DNA from: SMWD01 sp964629475
GTDB lineage: Bacteria; Pseudomonadota; Gammaproteobacteria; Steroidobacterales; GCA-2729495
Direction of reading: 5' to 3'
NCBI GenBank assembly: GCA_964629475.1
Contig: CAZVQW010000008.1
Coordinates: 50,100-114,099, forward strand
Length of the DNA stretch: 64,000 bases
Shown: positions 26,477 to 34,830 of the stretch, one piece after another
Numbering within the stretch: position 1 is the stretch's first letter
How the letters are laid out: each line of letters begins with the position of its first letter
Position numbers and translations under genes: made by a program
The notes under the pieces: generated by a model
Databases searched by the model: none
What the model was told of the DNA's origin: nothing
What the model saw: only the letters and a program-made list of their open reading frames with translations

Positions 26477-28201
26477 ATGACCAAAAAATACAGCCCCAGA
26501 TTTCTGAATATGGCGGGTCCGGCAATTTCCTGGGCCATGCGGCGATCCGCCGACAAATTCATGGCGCAGACGGCACAGTACAAAACGGTCAGCCACGAAA
26601 GACTGGATAAAATCCTGGCCCTGAACCGGCACACGGAATTCGCACGCCGCTGCGGACTCGATACCTCGGATCAGCGCCGGGCTTTCGAGTCGTTACCGGT
26701 TACGACGTATGCCGATTACGCGCCCCTCATCGAACGAACCGCGGCCGGAGAAGAAAACCTCCTCAGCGGCGAGCCGATCACCTATTTTTCGAATACTTCG
26801 GGCACAACCGGCCCTCCCAAGATGATTCCGGTCACGAAACGCCAGTTACGTCTGGCGGTCCGTGACAGAATTACGGCCATGGGCCTGGCGCAGCGCGCCG
26901 GCGTTCTGGAACCGATGCGCGGCCGCTTCATGACGATCATGATCGACCACGTGAACCCGTTGACCAGCGGTGGCCAGCAGACAGGCTCGGCAACGACAGG
27001 CGGTTTCCAGCAGCTGGCATCCATCAACGACCTGATCATGACCTCGCCGACGGATGTCTCGCACATCACCGAGACGACGGCATCGCGCTATCTGCATCTG
27101 TTGTTCGGCCTGAAGGACGAGCACTTGTGGACGATCGTTTCATTTTTCCCGATCACGCTCCTGTATGCGATGCGCGATCTGCAAAACTATGCCGAGGAGT
27201 TTCTGCGGGACCTGGCGGACGGGACGATTAGCCCGCGGCTGGACATACCGAAGAAAACCCGACGCAACCTGAGGAAACGACTGGGCAAGAACCCGGAGCG
27301 GGCTCGCCAATTGACGGCTCTGCTGGAGCAAGACCACTTTACCGTCCGCGATATCTGGCCGCATGTCGGCGCAATTCTGACCGCAACGGGCGGTGCGTTT
27401 CATTTCTATACCGAGCAACTGAAGCCTTACCTCGGCGATGTAAAGATTTTCTCACCGGTCTACAGCGCCTCCGAAGGTACCTTCGGGCTCGGGTTCTCCG
27501 CCGACCGGCCACACTATCTATTACTGCCCAATCTGGCCTATATAGAATTCCTGCCGCTGGAAGAAATCGATAACCCCGATGCCCGGCCCATAGCCCCTTG
27601 GGAGGCCGAACCCGGGCACAGCTATGAAATCGTCATTACTACCCTGGTCGGCTTCGTGCGTTACCGGCTGCACGACATCGTGCGAGTACTGGAGTTTATC
27701 GGCCAGAACCCCGTCATCGAGTTCGTGGAGCGTGAAGGTCAGGTCATTAACGTCTCCAGTGAAAAGACCGCCGAGCATCATATTATTGAGGCTATCGAAT
27801 ACGCATCGGGTCACTTTAACAATCCGCTGACGGATTTCTTCGTGACACCCGATTCTACGCAAACCCCGGGATGCTACGTGCTGGCCCTCGAAGAGCGGCA
27901 GCAAAACAGCGAGGCCCACCAGAAAATCCGGAGATTCCTGGCCGCTGCGGAAACAGCCTTGTGCAAGGTCGCGCGCTTTTACGAGGAAGAACGCCAACTG
28001 GGCACCATAGCGCCTATGGAAGCGGTAATCCTGAAACCGGGAGCTTTCGAGCGTTACCGGCAGAAGCTGATCGCGGCCGGCGGCTCCGCCAACCAGGTCA
28101 AGACACCGCATGCCGTCCCGGATCCCGGCTTCATCGGGCACCATTTCCAGCATGAAATTCTGGAGCGTATCAAGGCTCAGGAACCGGAACCGGTTTCATA
28201 A
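26477..28201 (+). CDS. GH3-family acyl-adenylate/amide synthetase
   Basis: 574 residues of the GH3 branch of the ANL adenylating superfamily. The P-loop SNTSGTTGPPK (105-115) is followed by YSASEGTFGLGFSADRPHYLL and VGFVRYRLHDIVRVLEF, the motifs that hold AMP, and a smaller C-terminal domain. Plant GH3 enzymes join carboxylic acids to amino acids; the bacterial members are mostly uncharacterised. With a desaturase and an aldehyde dehydrogenase just upstream, an acyl substrate is a reasonable guess, no more. The 3' end overlaps the opposing class II aldolase gene by 25 bases. Length is normal for the family. Confidence 0.83.
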   Translation: MTKKYSPRFLNMAGPAISWAMRRSADKFMAQTAQYKTVSHERLDKILALNRHTEFARRCGLDTSDQRRAFESLPVTTYADYAPLIERTAAGEENLLSGEPITYFSNTSGTTGPPKMIPVTKRQLRLAVRDRITAMGLAQRAGVLEPMRGRFMTIMIDHVNPLTSGGQQTGSATTGGFQQLASINDLIMTSPTDVSHITETTASRYLHLLFGLKDEHLWTIVSFFPITLLYAMRDLQNYAEEFLRDLADGTISPRLDIPKKTRRNLRKRLGKNPERARQLTALLEQDHFTVRDIWPHVGAILTATGGAFHFYTEQLKPYLGDVKIFSPVYSASEGTFGLGFSADRPHYLLLPNLAYIEFLPLEEIDNPDARPIAPWEAEPGHSYEIVITTLVGFVRYRLHDIVRVLEFIGQNPVIEFVEREGQVINVSSEKTAEHHIIEAIEYASGHFNNPLTDFFVTPDSTQTPGCYVLALEERQQNSEAHQKIRRFLAAAETALCKVARFYEEERQLGTIAPMEAVILKPGAFERYRQKLIAAGGSANQVKTPHAVPDPGFIGHHFQHEILERIKAQEPEPVS

Positions 28202-28785
28202 CGCCGGATGCGTTGCACTGCCTGTTCCATGGTGTGACCGAAGGCGACAATCCCCTCCTCGTGCCCGGCCATGACGGCAACGCCCGTTTCGAGCAGATCC
28301 GTCTCCCGGTACAGACGCAGGAACTCACGAGCCATCTCCGGCGTGCCATAGCGTACGTCTTCGGCTGTGGTCGGGACCAGGTGAATCAGTTTTTGCCAGA
28401 GTGTCAGGCTGTGCACATGCGCAACGGCACATATATTGACATCAAGCGCATAGAGGGCAGCATGGGTCAGCGCTTCGGAAGAAGCCTGCACCGGCCCTTC
28501 GCAGGTGACATGATTTTTGCCGGCATCGCAGGCAGTGACCAGTGAGTAGTGGCTCTCGTTTGTGCGCGGGATACGCCCGGTCTGCGTGCCGCTGATGATG
28601 AACTTCTCATCATCGACGCGGACACTGAGATTGCCGAAGCCGACGTCGTGCTCCTCGCAATAACCCACCAGCCCGGCATCGTACAGACAATTACGCCACT
28701 CATTCAGGCCCTGGATCAGTGCGGCAGGCAGCGCGGGCGCGCGGCGCCAATCACACCTGTATTTTGTAGTGCCTTCGTCAATCAT
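28177..28785 (-). CDS. Class II aldolase/adducin family protein, partner of MtnA
   Basis: 202 residues of the class II aldolase fold. VGFGNLSVRV near residue 48 holds the substrate phosphate, HVHS and AGHEEG carry zinc ligands, and the C-terminal helix (MEQAVQRIRRYE) is usual. The start overlaps the upstream mtnA stop as ATGA, so the two are co-translated and the substrate should be 5-methylthioribulose-1-phosphate or its deoxy analogue. Two roles are possible: MtnB dehydratase in methionine salvage, or the Ald2-type aldolase of the DHAP shunt, which releases DHAP and an aldehyde. No mtnC, mtnD, mtnK or mtnP is visible in the window. I keep the call at family level. Confidence 0.78.
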   Translation of the reverse strand: MIDEGTTKYRCDWRRAPALPAALIQGLNEWRNCLYDAGLVGYCEEHDVGFGNLSVRVDDEKFIISGTQTGRIPRTNESHYSLVTACDAGKNHVTCEGPVQASSEALTHAALYALDVNICAVAHVHSLTLWQKLIHLVPTTAEDVRYGTPEMAREFLRLYRETDLLETGVAVMAGHEEGIVAFGHTMEQAVQRIRRYETGSGS

Positions 28786-29912
28786 GCACTGATACCGGCA
28801 CGCTCCGGGAAGAGTCCGGACAAACCCTCCTCACTCGCCGCACAAATGCCGCGCTCGGTAATAAAACCGGTGATGAGATGTGCCGGTGTGACATCGAAAG
28901 CATAGTTCTTTACCGGCGACTGATCTGTAATGACCTGCACCCTGCGTACTTCGTCACCATCCAGACCGGTAATGTGCGTGACCTCCATTGGGCTGCGCTC
29001 CTCGATGCAGATGTCGCGAAGCCCGTCCGTGATGGTCCAGTCGATCGTGCTCGACGGCAGAGCCACATAGAAAGGTAAATCATTATCCCGCGCTGCCAGC
29101 GCCTTCAGGTAAGTGCCGATTTTATTTGCGACGTCGCCGCTGCGAGTCGTACGATCCGTACCGGTGATACAGATATCCACCAAGCCGTGCTGCATCAGGT
29201 GACCGCCGGCGTTATCAACGATGACGGTATGATCGATGCCACTTCTGGCAAGTTCCCAGGCGGTGAGTTGTGACCCCTGGTTACGCGGACGCGTTTCGTC
29301 CACCCAGACATGGATCGGTATACCCCGTTGCTGCGCGATATACATGGGCGCGGTGGCAGTGCCCCAGTTAATGGTGGCCAGTGAGCCTGCATTGCAGTGG
29401 GTGAGGATATTTACCGGCTCACCATTTTTTCGCTCTGCAATTTCCGCAAGCAACGCGACACCATAGTCGCCAATCCATCGTGAGCGTTCCACGTCCTCGT
29501 CACAAATGGTTTGTGCTTCATTGCGCAATCGTTCAATTAGTGCTTCACCATTCGTGATTTCATCCAGAACCGAAAACATCCGGTCGATAGCCCAACACAG
29601 ATTCACGGCCGTGGGCCGAGTTTTGCCAAGCGTCTCACCAGCCTGGCGAATGAAGGCAAGCTGAGAACGGAAATTCTCGCCAGTGTCATGCGCCTCGATT
29701 GCGGCCAGGTAAAGACTCCAGGCTGCAGTCGCGCCGATCAACGGAGCACCGCGTACCAGCATCTCCTTGATGGCAAAGGCACCATCCACGTAATTCTTCA
29801 GATCGCAAACAACATGGCGATGAGGCAACTTGCGCTGATCGATGATCTGCACCACCGTGGAATCATCGGGTTTCAGCCATATGGTGCGGAATTCTTCGCC
29901 AGTAACATTCAT
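28782..29912 (-). CDS. mtnA: S-methyl-5-thioribose-1-phosphate isomerase
   Basis: 376 residues of the MtnA/eIF2B-alpha-like isomerase family, converting 5-methylthioribose-1-phosphate to 5-methylthioribulose-1-phosphate. Visible are the substrate loop MLVRGAPLIGATAAW, the catalytic Cys in LTHCNAGSLAT and the catalytic Asp in TGTDRTTRSGDVANKIGTY; DETRPRNQGSQLTAWEL is also diagnostic. It processes the methylthioadenosine by-product of polyamine and other SAM-dependent pathways. The next gene, a class II aldolase-family protein, overlaps by four bases. The gene is divergent from the propeller-protein gene, which starts about 125 bases away. Confidence 0.92.
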   Translation of the reverse strand: MNVTGEEFRTIWLKPDDSTVVQIIDQRKLPHRHVVCDLKNYVDGAFAIKEMLVRGAPLIGATAAWSLYLAAIEAHDTGENFRSQLAFIRQAGETLGKTRPTAVNLCWAIDRMFSVLDEITNGEALIERLRNEAQTICDEDVERSRWIGDYGVALLAEIAERKNGEPVNILTHCNAGSLATINWGTATAPMYIAQQRGIPIHVWVDETRPRNQGSQLTAWELARSGIDHTVIVDNAGGHLMQHGLVDICITGTDRTTRSGDVANKIGTYLKALAARDNDLPFYVALPSSTIDWTITDGLRDICIEERSPMEVTHITGLDGDEVRRVQVITDQSPVKNYAFDVTPAHLITGFITERGICAASEEGLSGLFPERAGISA

Positions 29913-30037
29913 CGCATTCTTCTGCCGGTATCAACTTGTCAGTCTGCAAATATTGCTATACTCATGCCGCTGCACAGACAGGGCGGGACATTATCTGCGC
30001 AAGCACAATAATAAATTCTCTGAGGGGGCCTTACATT

Positions 30038-31180
30038 ATGAGTATTGCTCGCACCGCATACATCACCATTATATTTCTGGCCTCGCTGCTGTTCACGACA
30101 GCTGGCTGGGCCCAGGCCGATACCGCACCGGATGCAGTCTCGGGCGCAAGCCCTGAAGCCCCGGCGATCGACAGCAGCAAAGAACTCCCGGTTCGCCTGA
30201 TCCCGAATATTCCACCAGCCGGAGAAGGTTATTACGCGCCGGATGACTATCATTTTATTGCCCAGGCCCGGGACCCCGATGCCCAGACCAACGGTGACGA
30301 ACGAATTGGCGGCGCACTGACCTATATTTTTACCGATGACGGCAAATTGGTCCGACGAATTAACGATCGCGGCCAGGATGCCTGCTCATACTTCTTTCAG
30401 GACCAGAAGCGCGTTATCTGGACATCGACCAAAGACAACATGGACATGCCGCTCGGTGACTGGGCCGACCAGGATAACTATCCGCAAGGTGCAGAGTTAT
30501 ACAGTTCCGATCTATACGGTAACGACATCGTTCGACTCACGAACAATGAATGGTACGACGCCGAGGTGACGATATCTCAGAACAATGAATGGATTGTGTT
30601 TGCCCGACAGATCGACGGCAACATCAACCTGTGGCACATGCGAACAGATGGCAGCGATGAAAAGCAGATCACCTTCACTGAAGACTGGCAGCCGGGAGCG
30701 CCGTTCTATCTGGCAGACAACGAGACCATTATCTTCCAGGCATGGCGCGCCAGCGAATACGGCAAGATCTCGCCCACCCCGATGACCGTGTTCACCATCA
30801 AGGATGACGGCAGCGAATTAACCCAGCGCACCTTCAACCGTGACATGCAGTGGGGACCAGCTCCGGCAGGCGACGGACGCCACTATTTATTTACGAGAAT
30901 GATCGACGGCAACAACTTCGAGCTTTTTCTGGGCGATCTGGGCGGTGACGAACCGCTGCGTCTGACCTATAACACCGGTTTTGACGGCATGAAGTCGTTC
31001 TCGAAAGACAGTTCCCGGATGATGTTCAACCGGAAGGCAACCGAAGATGACGAAACACTGTATATCCACTTGATGGATCTGTCATCGCTGAACCTCGGCC
31101 CGGATAATTACAAGGGCATTCCGGATACACCGGTGCCGGACAATGCGGTGCTGGTGACAGACTTCGAGCCAGAACGGTAA
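30038..31180 (+). CDS. Secreted TolB-like beta-propeller protein
   Basis: About 380 residues. A signal peptide (MSIARTAYITIIFLASLLFTTAGWAQA) is followed by WD40-like/TolB propeller repeats, for example DLYGNDIVRLTNNEWYDAEV, MRTDGSDEKQITFTEDWQPG and IKDDGSELTQRTFNRDMQWG, each with the DG-x-x-x-x-LT pattern. GAGGGGG lies about nine bases before the ATG at 30038, which decides the start over a frame beginning at 29936. Such proteins are periplasmic or extracellular and often bind other proteins; no catalytic residues were recognised. It stands alone, facing the umuC end. Confidence 0.75.
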   Translation: MSIARTAYITIIFLASLLFTTAGWAQADTAPDAVSGASPEAPAIDSSKELPVRLIPNIPPAGEGYYAPDDYHFIAQARDPDAQTNGDERIGGALTYIFTDDGKLVRRINDRGQDACSYFFQDQKRVIWTSTKDNMDMPLGDWADQDNYPQGAELYSSDLYGNDIVRLTNNEWYDAEVTISQNNEWIVFARQIDGNINLWHMRTDGSDEKQITFTEDWQPGAPFYLADNETIIFQAWRASEYGKISPTPMTVFTIKDDGSELTQRTFNRDMQWGPAPAGDGRHYLFTRMIDGNNFELFLGDLGGDEPLRLTYNTGFDGMKSFSKDSSRMMFNRKATEDDETLYIHLMDLSSLNLGPDNYKGIPDTPVPDNAVLVTDFEPER

Positions 31181-31219
31181 CGCAGTACGGAAATCCTGCG
31201 GTGACAACCAGTACACCAC

Positions 31220-32473
31220 TCATACCTTAATAACCGGTAATTCACTCCATTTTGTCGTGTACTGAGGGGATGTGAATTGCTGCCGCATATACCATGGCTT
31301 ATTGACGCCTTGTGAAGCCAGAAAGAGCGTGCCCTTACCTTCATTTTTATTAATCTTGTCCATAACATTCATAACCTGGTCGGATTTTTCCGGCTGACCC
31401 TGATGCAGAAGATCAAACTGATAGTATTTTCTGTCCACGATTTCGATCAGGCCAATTCCCGCTTTTAAAAATGCATGCCCCGGGCTGAAAAGACGCGATG
31501 CCGTCTCTCGTGCAAGGGCGGTTATGAGCCGTGTATCGTCGGTAGGATACGGCAGTTTTACAACGTCACTGACCGAATGAAAGTTCGGCTTAAATGGTGA
31601 AGTGTGGATAAATACATGCATACTCAGCACCAGGTATTTTTGTGTGCGCAGCTTTTCTGCAGCACGCGCCGCATAAAGAGAGATAGCCTCCAATACAGGC
31701 TGTAATTCTTTAGCCTTTTTACCAAAACTCCGGGTGCAATAAATCTGCTTTTTGTTGCGGGGCAATTCTTCCAGTTCCAGGCATGGCCTGCCGTTGAGTT
31801 CCTCGATCGTTCGCTCCAGGCAAACATTACTGTGCAATCGGACATGCTTGGGATCGGCGCTGGCAAGGTCCCATGCTGAGCTGATATTCAGGCCGGCCAA
31901 TCTTGCCGCCAGCCGCCTGGCCACACCCCATATAGCTGTGACGGGTACACGCCGTAACACCCATTCCCACTTATAAGGCTCATCGAGAACACAAACACCA
32001 TTCATTTTTTGAATTTTCTTTGCCGCCCGGTTGGCCATTTTTGCCAGCGTCTTGGTTGGCGCAATGCCGACACCAACAGGCATGCGCACATGATTCCAGA
32101 GACGGTTTTTAATCTCCCGGCCATAGGACTCCGGTTCATTGTGCATGCCCTGCAAGGAAAGGAACATTTCATCAATACTGTAAACCTCGATATGCGAACT
32201 AAAGCCTTTCAAGGTAGTCATGACCCGATTGGACAGATCGCCGTAAAGAGGATAGTTCGATGAAAATATGGCGACGTTATTTCGTCTCAACAGAGGCTCG
32301 ACCTTGAAAAAAGGCTGCAGATCGGCAATGCCAAGCGCCTTGGCCTCTTTGGAACGCGCCACGACAAACCCGTCATTGTTTGACAGGACGACGACAGGCT
32401 TGCCCCGCAAGTCCGGCCTGAATACCTGTTCACAGCTTGCATAGAAGCTGTTGCAATCAACGAGAGCAAACAC
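31220..32473 (-). CDS. umuC: Error-prone DNA polymerase V catalytic subunit UmuC
   Basis: 417 residues of the Y-family of translesion polymerases. The N-terminus MFALVDCNSFYASCEQVFRP carries the first metal-binding Asp and steric gate region; YSIDEMFLSL holds the second acidic pair; PVGVGIAPTKTLAKMANRAA and IWGVARRLAARL follow, and the UmuC-type C-terminal domain is present. It copies past DNA damage after assembly with UmuD'2 and RecA. The start lies inside the end of umuD (17-base overlap), giving a classic umuDC operon under the LexA box at 32901-32916. Length matches E. coli UmuC. Confidence 0.95.
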   Translation of the reverse strand: MFALVDCNSFYASCEQVFRPDLRGKPVVVLSNNDGFVVARSKEAKALGIADLQPFFKVEPLLRRNNVAIFSSNYPLYGDLSNRVMTTLKGFSSHIEVYSIDEMFLSLQGMHNEPESYGREIKNRLWNHVRMPVGVGIAPTKTLAKMANRAAKKIQKMNGVCVLDEPYKWEWVLRRVPVTAIWGVARRLAARLAGLNISSAWDLASADPKHVRLHSNVCLERTIEELNGRPCLELEELPRNKKQIYCTRSFGKKAKELQPVLEAISLYAARAAEKLRTQKYLVLSMHVFIHTSPFKPNFHSVSDVVKLPYPTDDTRLITALARETASRLFSPGHAFLKAGIGLIEIVDRKYYQFDLLHQGQPEKSDQVMNVMDKINKNEGKGTLFLASQGVNKPWYMRQQFTSPQYTTKWSELPVIKV

Positions 32474-32891
32474 GGTGAGAACGAATGGAGTTGATCACCA
32501 CGCCTTCAATCTGGAAATCCGCATCTTCTTCGATGGGCAGTGACGGGTAATTATCATTCGCCGCGAGCAGCAACTTGTTGTTCATATCCAGAATCTTGCA
32601 GGTCAATTCACCATTTAAAGCGGCAAGAACCACATCCCCGTGAGCCGGGTTCACGGCCCGATCCACGATCAGAAGATCGCCATCGAAGATACCCACACCT
32701 GTCATGGACTGACCGGATACACGGCAATAGAAGGTCGCCGCCGGATGTTTGATAAAGTGCTCGTTCAGATCAAGCCGCTTATCCATGTAATCATCGGCGG
32801 GACTGGGAAACCCTGCGGGGACCTGCGTTATGAACAGCGGGGCCTGGAAGGCCACCCCTGCCGCATGGCGGGAAAGACGCACGACTTGCAT
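32457..32891 (-). CDS. umuD: DNA polymerase V accessory protein UmuD (LexA-fold self-cleaving)
   Basis: 144 residues. QVPAGFPSPADDY (23-35) contains the Ala26-Gly27 self-cleavage site; S62 in SGQSMTG and K99 in LTCKI form the Ser/Lys dyad, two positions on from E. coli S60 and K97. After RecA-stimulated cleavage UmuD' joins UmuC. I chose the ATG at 32891, the last one before the protease domain; an earlier frame start at 32975 would run straight through the LexA box. An ACAGG at the box edge may serve as ribosome-binding site. It is divergent from the SRAP gene and shares its operator. Confidence 0.93.
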   Translation of the reverse strand: MQVVRLSRHAAGVAFQAPLFITQVPAGFPSPADDYMDKRLDLNEHFIKHPAATFYCRVSGQSMTGVGIFDGDLLIVDRAVNPAHGDVVLAALNGELTCKILDMNNKLLLAANDNYPSLPIEEDADFQIEGVVINSIRSHRVCSR

Positions 32892-32900
32892 AACAAATAC

Positions 32901-32916
32901 CTGTATATATATACAG
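32901..32916. promoter_or_regulatory. LexA (SOS) box shared by divergent umuDC and SRAP genes
   Basis: CTGTATATATATACAG is a perfect match to the Escherichia-type LexA consensus CTGT-N8-ACAG. It lies 9 bases from the umuD ATG on one side and 6 bases from the SRAP ATG on the other. The alternating TA core could also act as -10 element for both directions, so LexA binding would block both promoters at once. Little or no 5' leader is left, mainly on the SRAP side. Confidence 0.93.
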
Positions 32917-32922
32917 TGCATT

Positions 32923-33609
32923 ATGTGTACGAACTTTGCATTAATCAAGACCGATGGTACGGCTGAACTTGGCAACCGCCTTTTGGTGGATGCCGGTGAT
33001 TTTATCTACAGCAATGATTTCAGGCCGGGCTCAAGAATCAGCATCATTACCGGCGGCCCAACCGGTGACCCGGGGCAAAGACAGGTTTTACCCGCGGTCT
33101 GGTGGCTCTATCTGCAACAGACCGAGGCAGGGTTAAAACCCCATCGGGATTATTTCAGCGTCAACACCAATTACCGGAAGCTTCCGAAAAAGGTGGAATA
33201 CCGCAAATCGCGCTGCATTATTCCGGCCACGTCATTTGTGGAAAGTCAGGATGGAAAAAGTCCGCACTTACTGGAACCACAAGACGGGAGTGCAATTGCC
33301 TTTGGCGGGTTATTTAGGGAATGGACCGATAAGACAACGGGGGAGATTGTTTATTCAGCTTCGATTATTACCTTACCCGGGCACCCGGCACTGGCAGGCA
33401 TTCACCGGAAATCAACACCCCTTTGGTTGCCGGGAGAAGTTTACGACAGATGGTTATCTCCCGACATAAATGACACGACTCAATTCGAAGAACTTCTTAC
33501 ACCAGCCCTGCAAACAGACTTAATCGCAACGCCAATTAATAAAGCCAGTTCGAAGCAACCCACAGCAACTCCATTTTCTATCACGCAAATAAGATCGTCT
33601 GGAAATTAA
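32923..33609 (+). CDS. SOS response-associated peptidase/abasic-site crosslinking protein (SRAP, YedK-like)
   Basis: About 228 residues. The start at 32923 puts the essential cysteine at position 2 (MCTNFALIK), exposed after Met removal and able to form a thiazolidine link with abasic sites in single-stranded DNA, as in YedK and HMCES. Other family marks are RYxVxP-like DYFSVNTNYRKLPKK, RKSRCIIPATSFVE and AGIHRKSTPLWLP, the last corresponding to the HDRMP block with its active His. The gene sits directly behind the LexA box, so it should be induced by DNA damage together with umuDC. No Shine-Dalgarno sequence fits in the six bases between box and ATG. Confidence 0.92.
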   Translation: MCTNFALIKTDGTAELGNRLLVDAGDFIYSNDFRPGSRISIITGGPTGDPGQRQVLPAVWWLYLQQTEAGLKPHRDYFSVNTNYRKLPKKVEYRKSRCIIPATSFVESQDGKSPHLLEPQDGSAIAFGGLFREWTDKTTGEIVYSASIITLPGHPALAGIHRKSTPLWLPGEVYDRWLSPDINDTTQFEELLTPALQTDLIATPINKASSKQPTATPFSITQIRSSGN

Positions 33610-34643
33610 CTGCGGGCACGACCATAGCGTTCAATCAAATCGTATTTGCGCAGCATCGCCCGCAACTGATGGTAGCTTAATCCGAGCAACCGCGCTGCCT
33701 GAGCCTGGCGATATTGACTGGCCTGCATGGCCTGGTCGATAAGTTTCTTTTCCAACAGGGCTACTTCAGCTTTCAATTCTGTCGGCAATGCGGGCAGCTT
33801 TGATTTTTGCTCCGTTGACTCGGGGCTATGACTGTCAACTTCCTCTGCCGAACCCCGAAATGATGTTTCGAAAGGGTCGAATACGATCAGTGAAATTGGA
33901 ATGTTCGGATCCGTACTGCGGTATACGGAACGCTCTACGGCATTTTTTAAACCGCGGACATTTCCCGGCCAGGGGTCCGCTAACAGTCCGGCGCAACACT
34001 CTTCCGTGAACCCGGGAAAAAATGTACGCCCGAGCTCACTGACGATGTTGATGGCAAAGTATTCCGCTAAAGGAATAATGTCTTCACGTCGGTGGCGCAA
34101 CGCCGGTACGTTAATGACATCAAAGGCGAGTCGGTCCAGAAGATCGGCTCGAAATTTCCCCTGCTTTGCCAGGGAGGGCAAATCGGCATTCGTAGCACCC
34201 AGTATCCGGACATCCACCTGAATCGTTTCCGATCCGCCGACTCGCTCGAACTCGCCATACTCGATCACGCGCAGAATTTTTTCCTGCATACGCATCGGAA
34301 TCGTTGCTAGTTCGTCGAGTAACAGCGTGCCGCCGGATGCCCGCTCGAACCTGCCGGTATGACGCCCCGTAGCCCCGGTAAACGAACCGGCCTCGTGGCC
34401 AAACAATTCGGATTCGAGAATGCTCTCGGTCAACGCCGAGCAATTCAATTTGATCAGCGGTTGCTCCCAGCGCGGTGAAAGATAGTGCAGGCGGGTCGCG
34501 ATGAGCTCTTTGCCGGTGCCGCGTTCACCGATAACCAAGACAGGCTTGGATAGTTCGGCCACGCGTGACACATCCTCGAGCATCGCTACAAAAGCGGGTG
34601 CTTCGCCGACCAGCGGCGTAGTTCTTGATATTGGTGTCGCCAT
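33606..34643 (-). CDS. pspF: Phage shock operon activator PspF
   Basis: 345 residues: an AAA+ sigma-54 activator domain without a receiver domain, joined to a C-terminal Fis-type HTH (SQYRQAQAARLLGLSYHQLRAMLRKY). Walker A is GERGTGKE (39-46), Walker B is in GGTLLLDELAT, and the arginine-finger region FRADLLDRLAFDVINVP is present. The sigma-54 contact loop reads GSFTGA (86-91) instead of the usual GAFTGA. It is divergent from pspA, whose sigma-54 promoter it should activate when membrane stress releases it from PspA. The HTH would bind upstream sites between 34650 and 34770, which I could not define exactly. Confidence 0.93.
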   Translation of the reverse strand: MATPISRTTPLVGEAPAFVAMLEDVSRVAELSKPVLVIGERGTGKELIATRLHYLSPRWEQPLIKLNCSALTESILESELFGHEAGSFTGATGRHTGRFERASGGTLLLDELATIPMRMQEKILRVIEYGEFERVGGSETIQVDVRILGATNADLPSLAKQGKFRADLLDRLAFDVINVPALRHRREDIIPLAEYFAINIVSELGRTFFPGFTEECCAGLLADPWPGNVRGLKNAVERSVYRSTDPNIPISLIVFDPFETSFRGSAEEVDSHSPESTEQKSKLPALPTELKAEVALLEKKLIDQAMQASQYRQAQAARLLGLSYHQLRAMLRKYDLIERYGRARS

Positions 34644-34774
34644 TTTGTATTTCGCTTATTTCCAGTCTATTTCACCATTTTTTCACTAAATACACTAATT
34701 TTTTAATGCTGACTCAATGCCTGTTTTCTTTATTTTCCCTTTACCTTCAACAGGTTAACGAAATTCACCAGTAT

Positions 34775-34790
34775 TGGCACGGCGATTGCA
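34775..34790 (+). promoter_or_regulatory. Sigma-54 promoter of the psp operon
   Basis: TGGCAC-N5-TTGCA is an excellent -24/-12 element, with GG at 34776-34777 and GC at 34788-34789. It lies 41 bases before the pspA ATG, so transcription should start near 34801. Together with the divergent pspF gene it defines the psp stress promoter. Confidence 0.93.
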
Positions 34791-34830
34791 CTAAGAGGCT
34801 AGTACAGACGTTTTAGATGAGGATCAGGAC

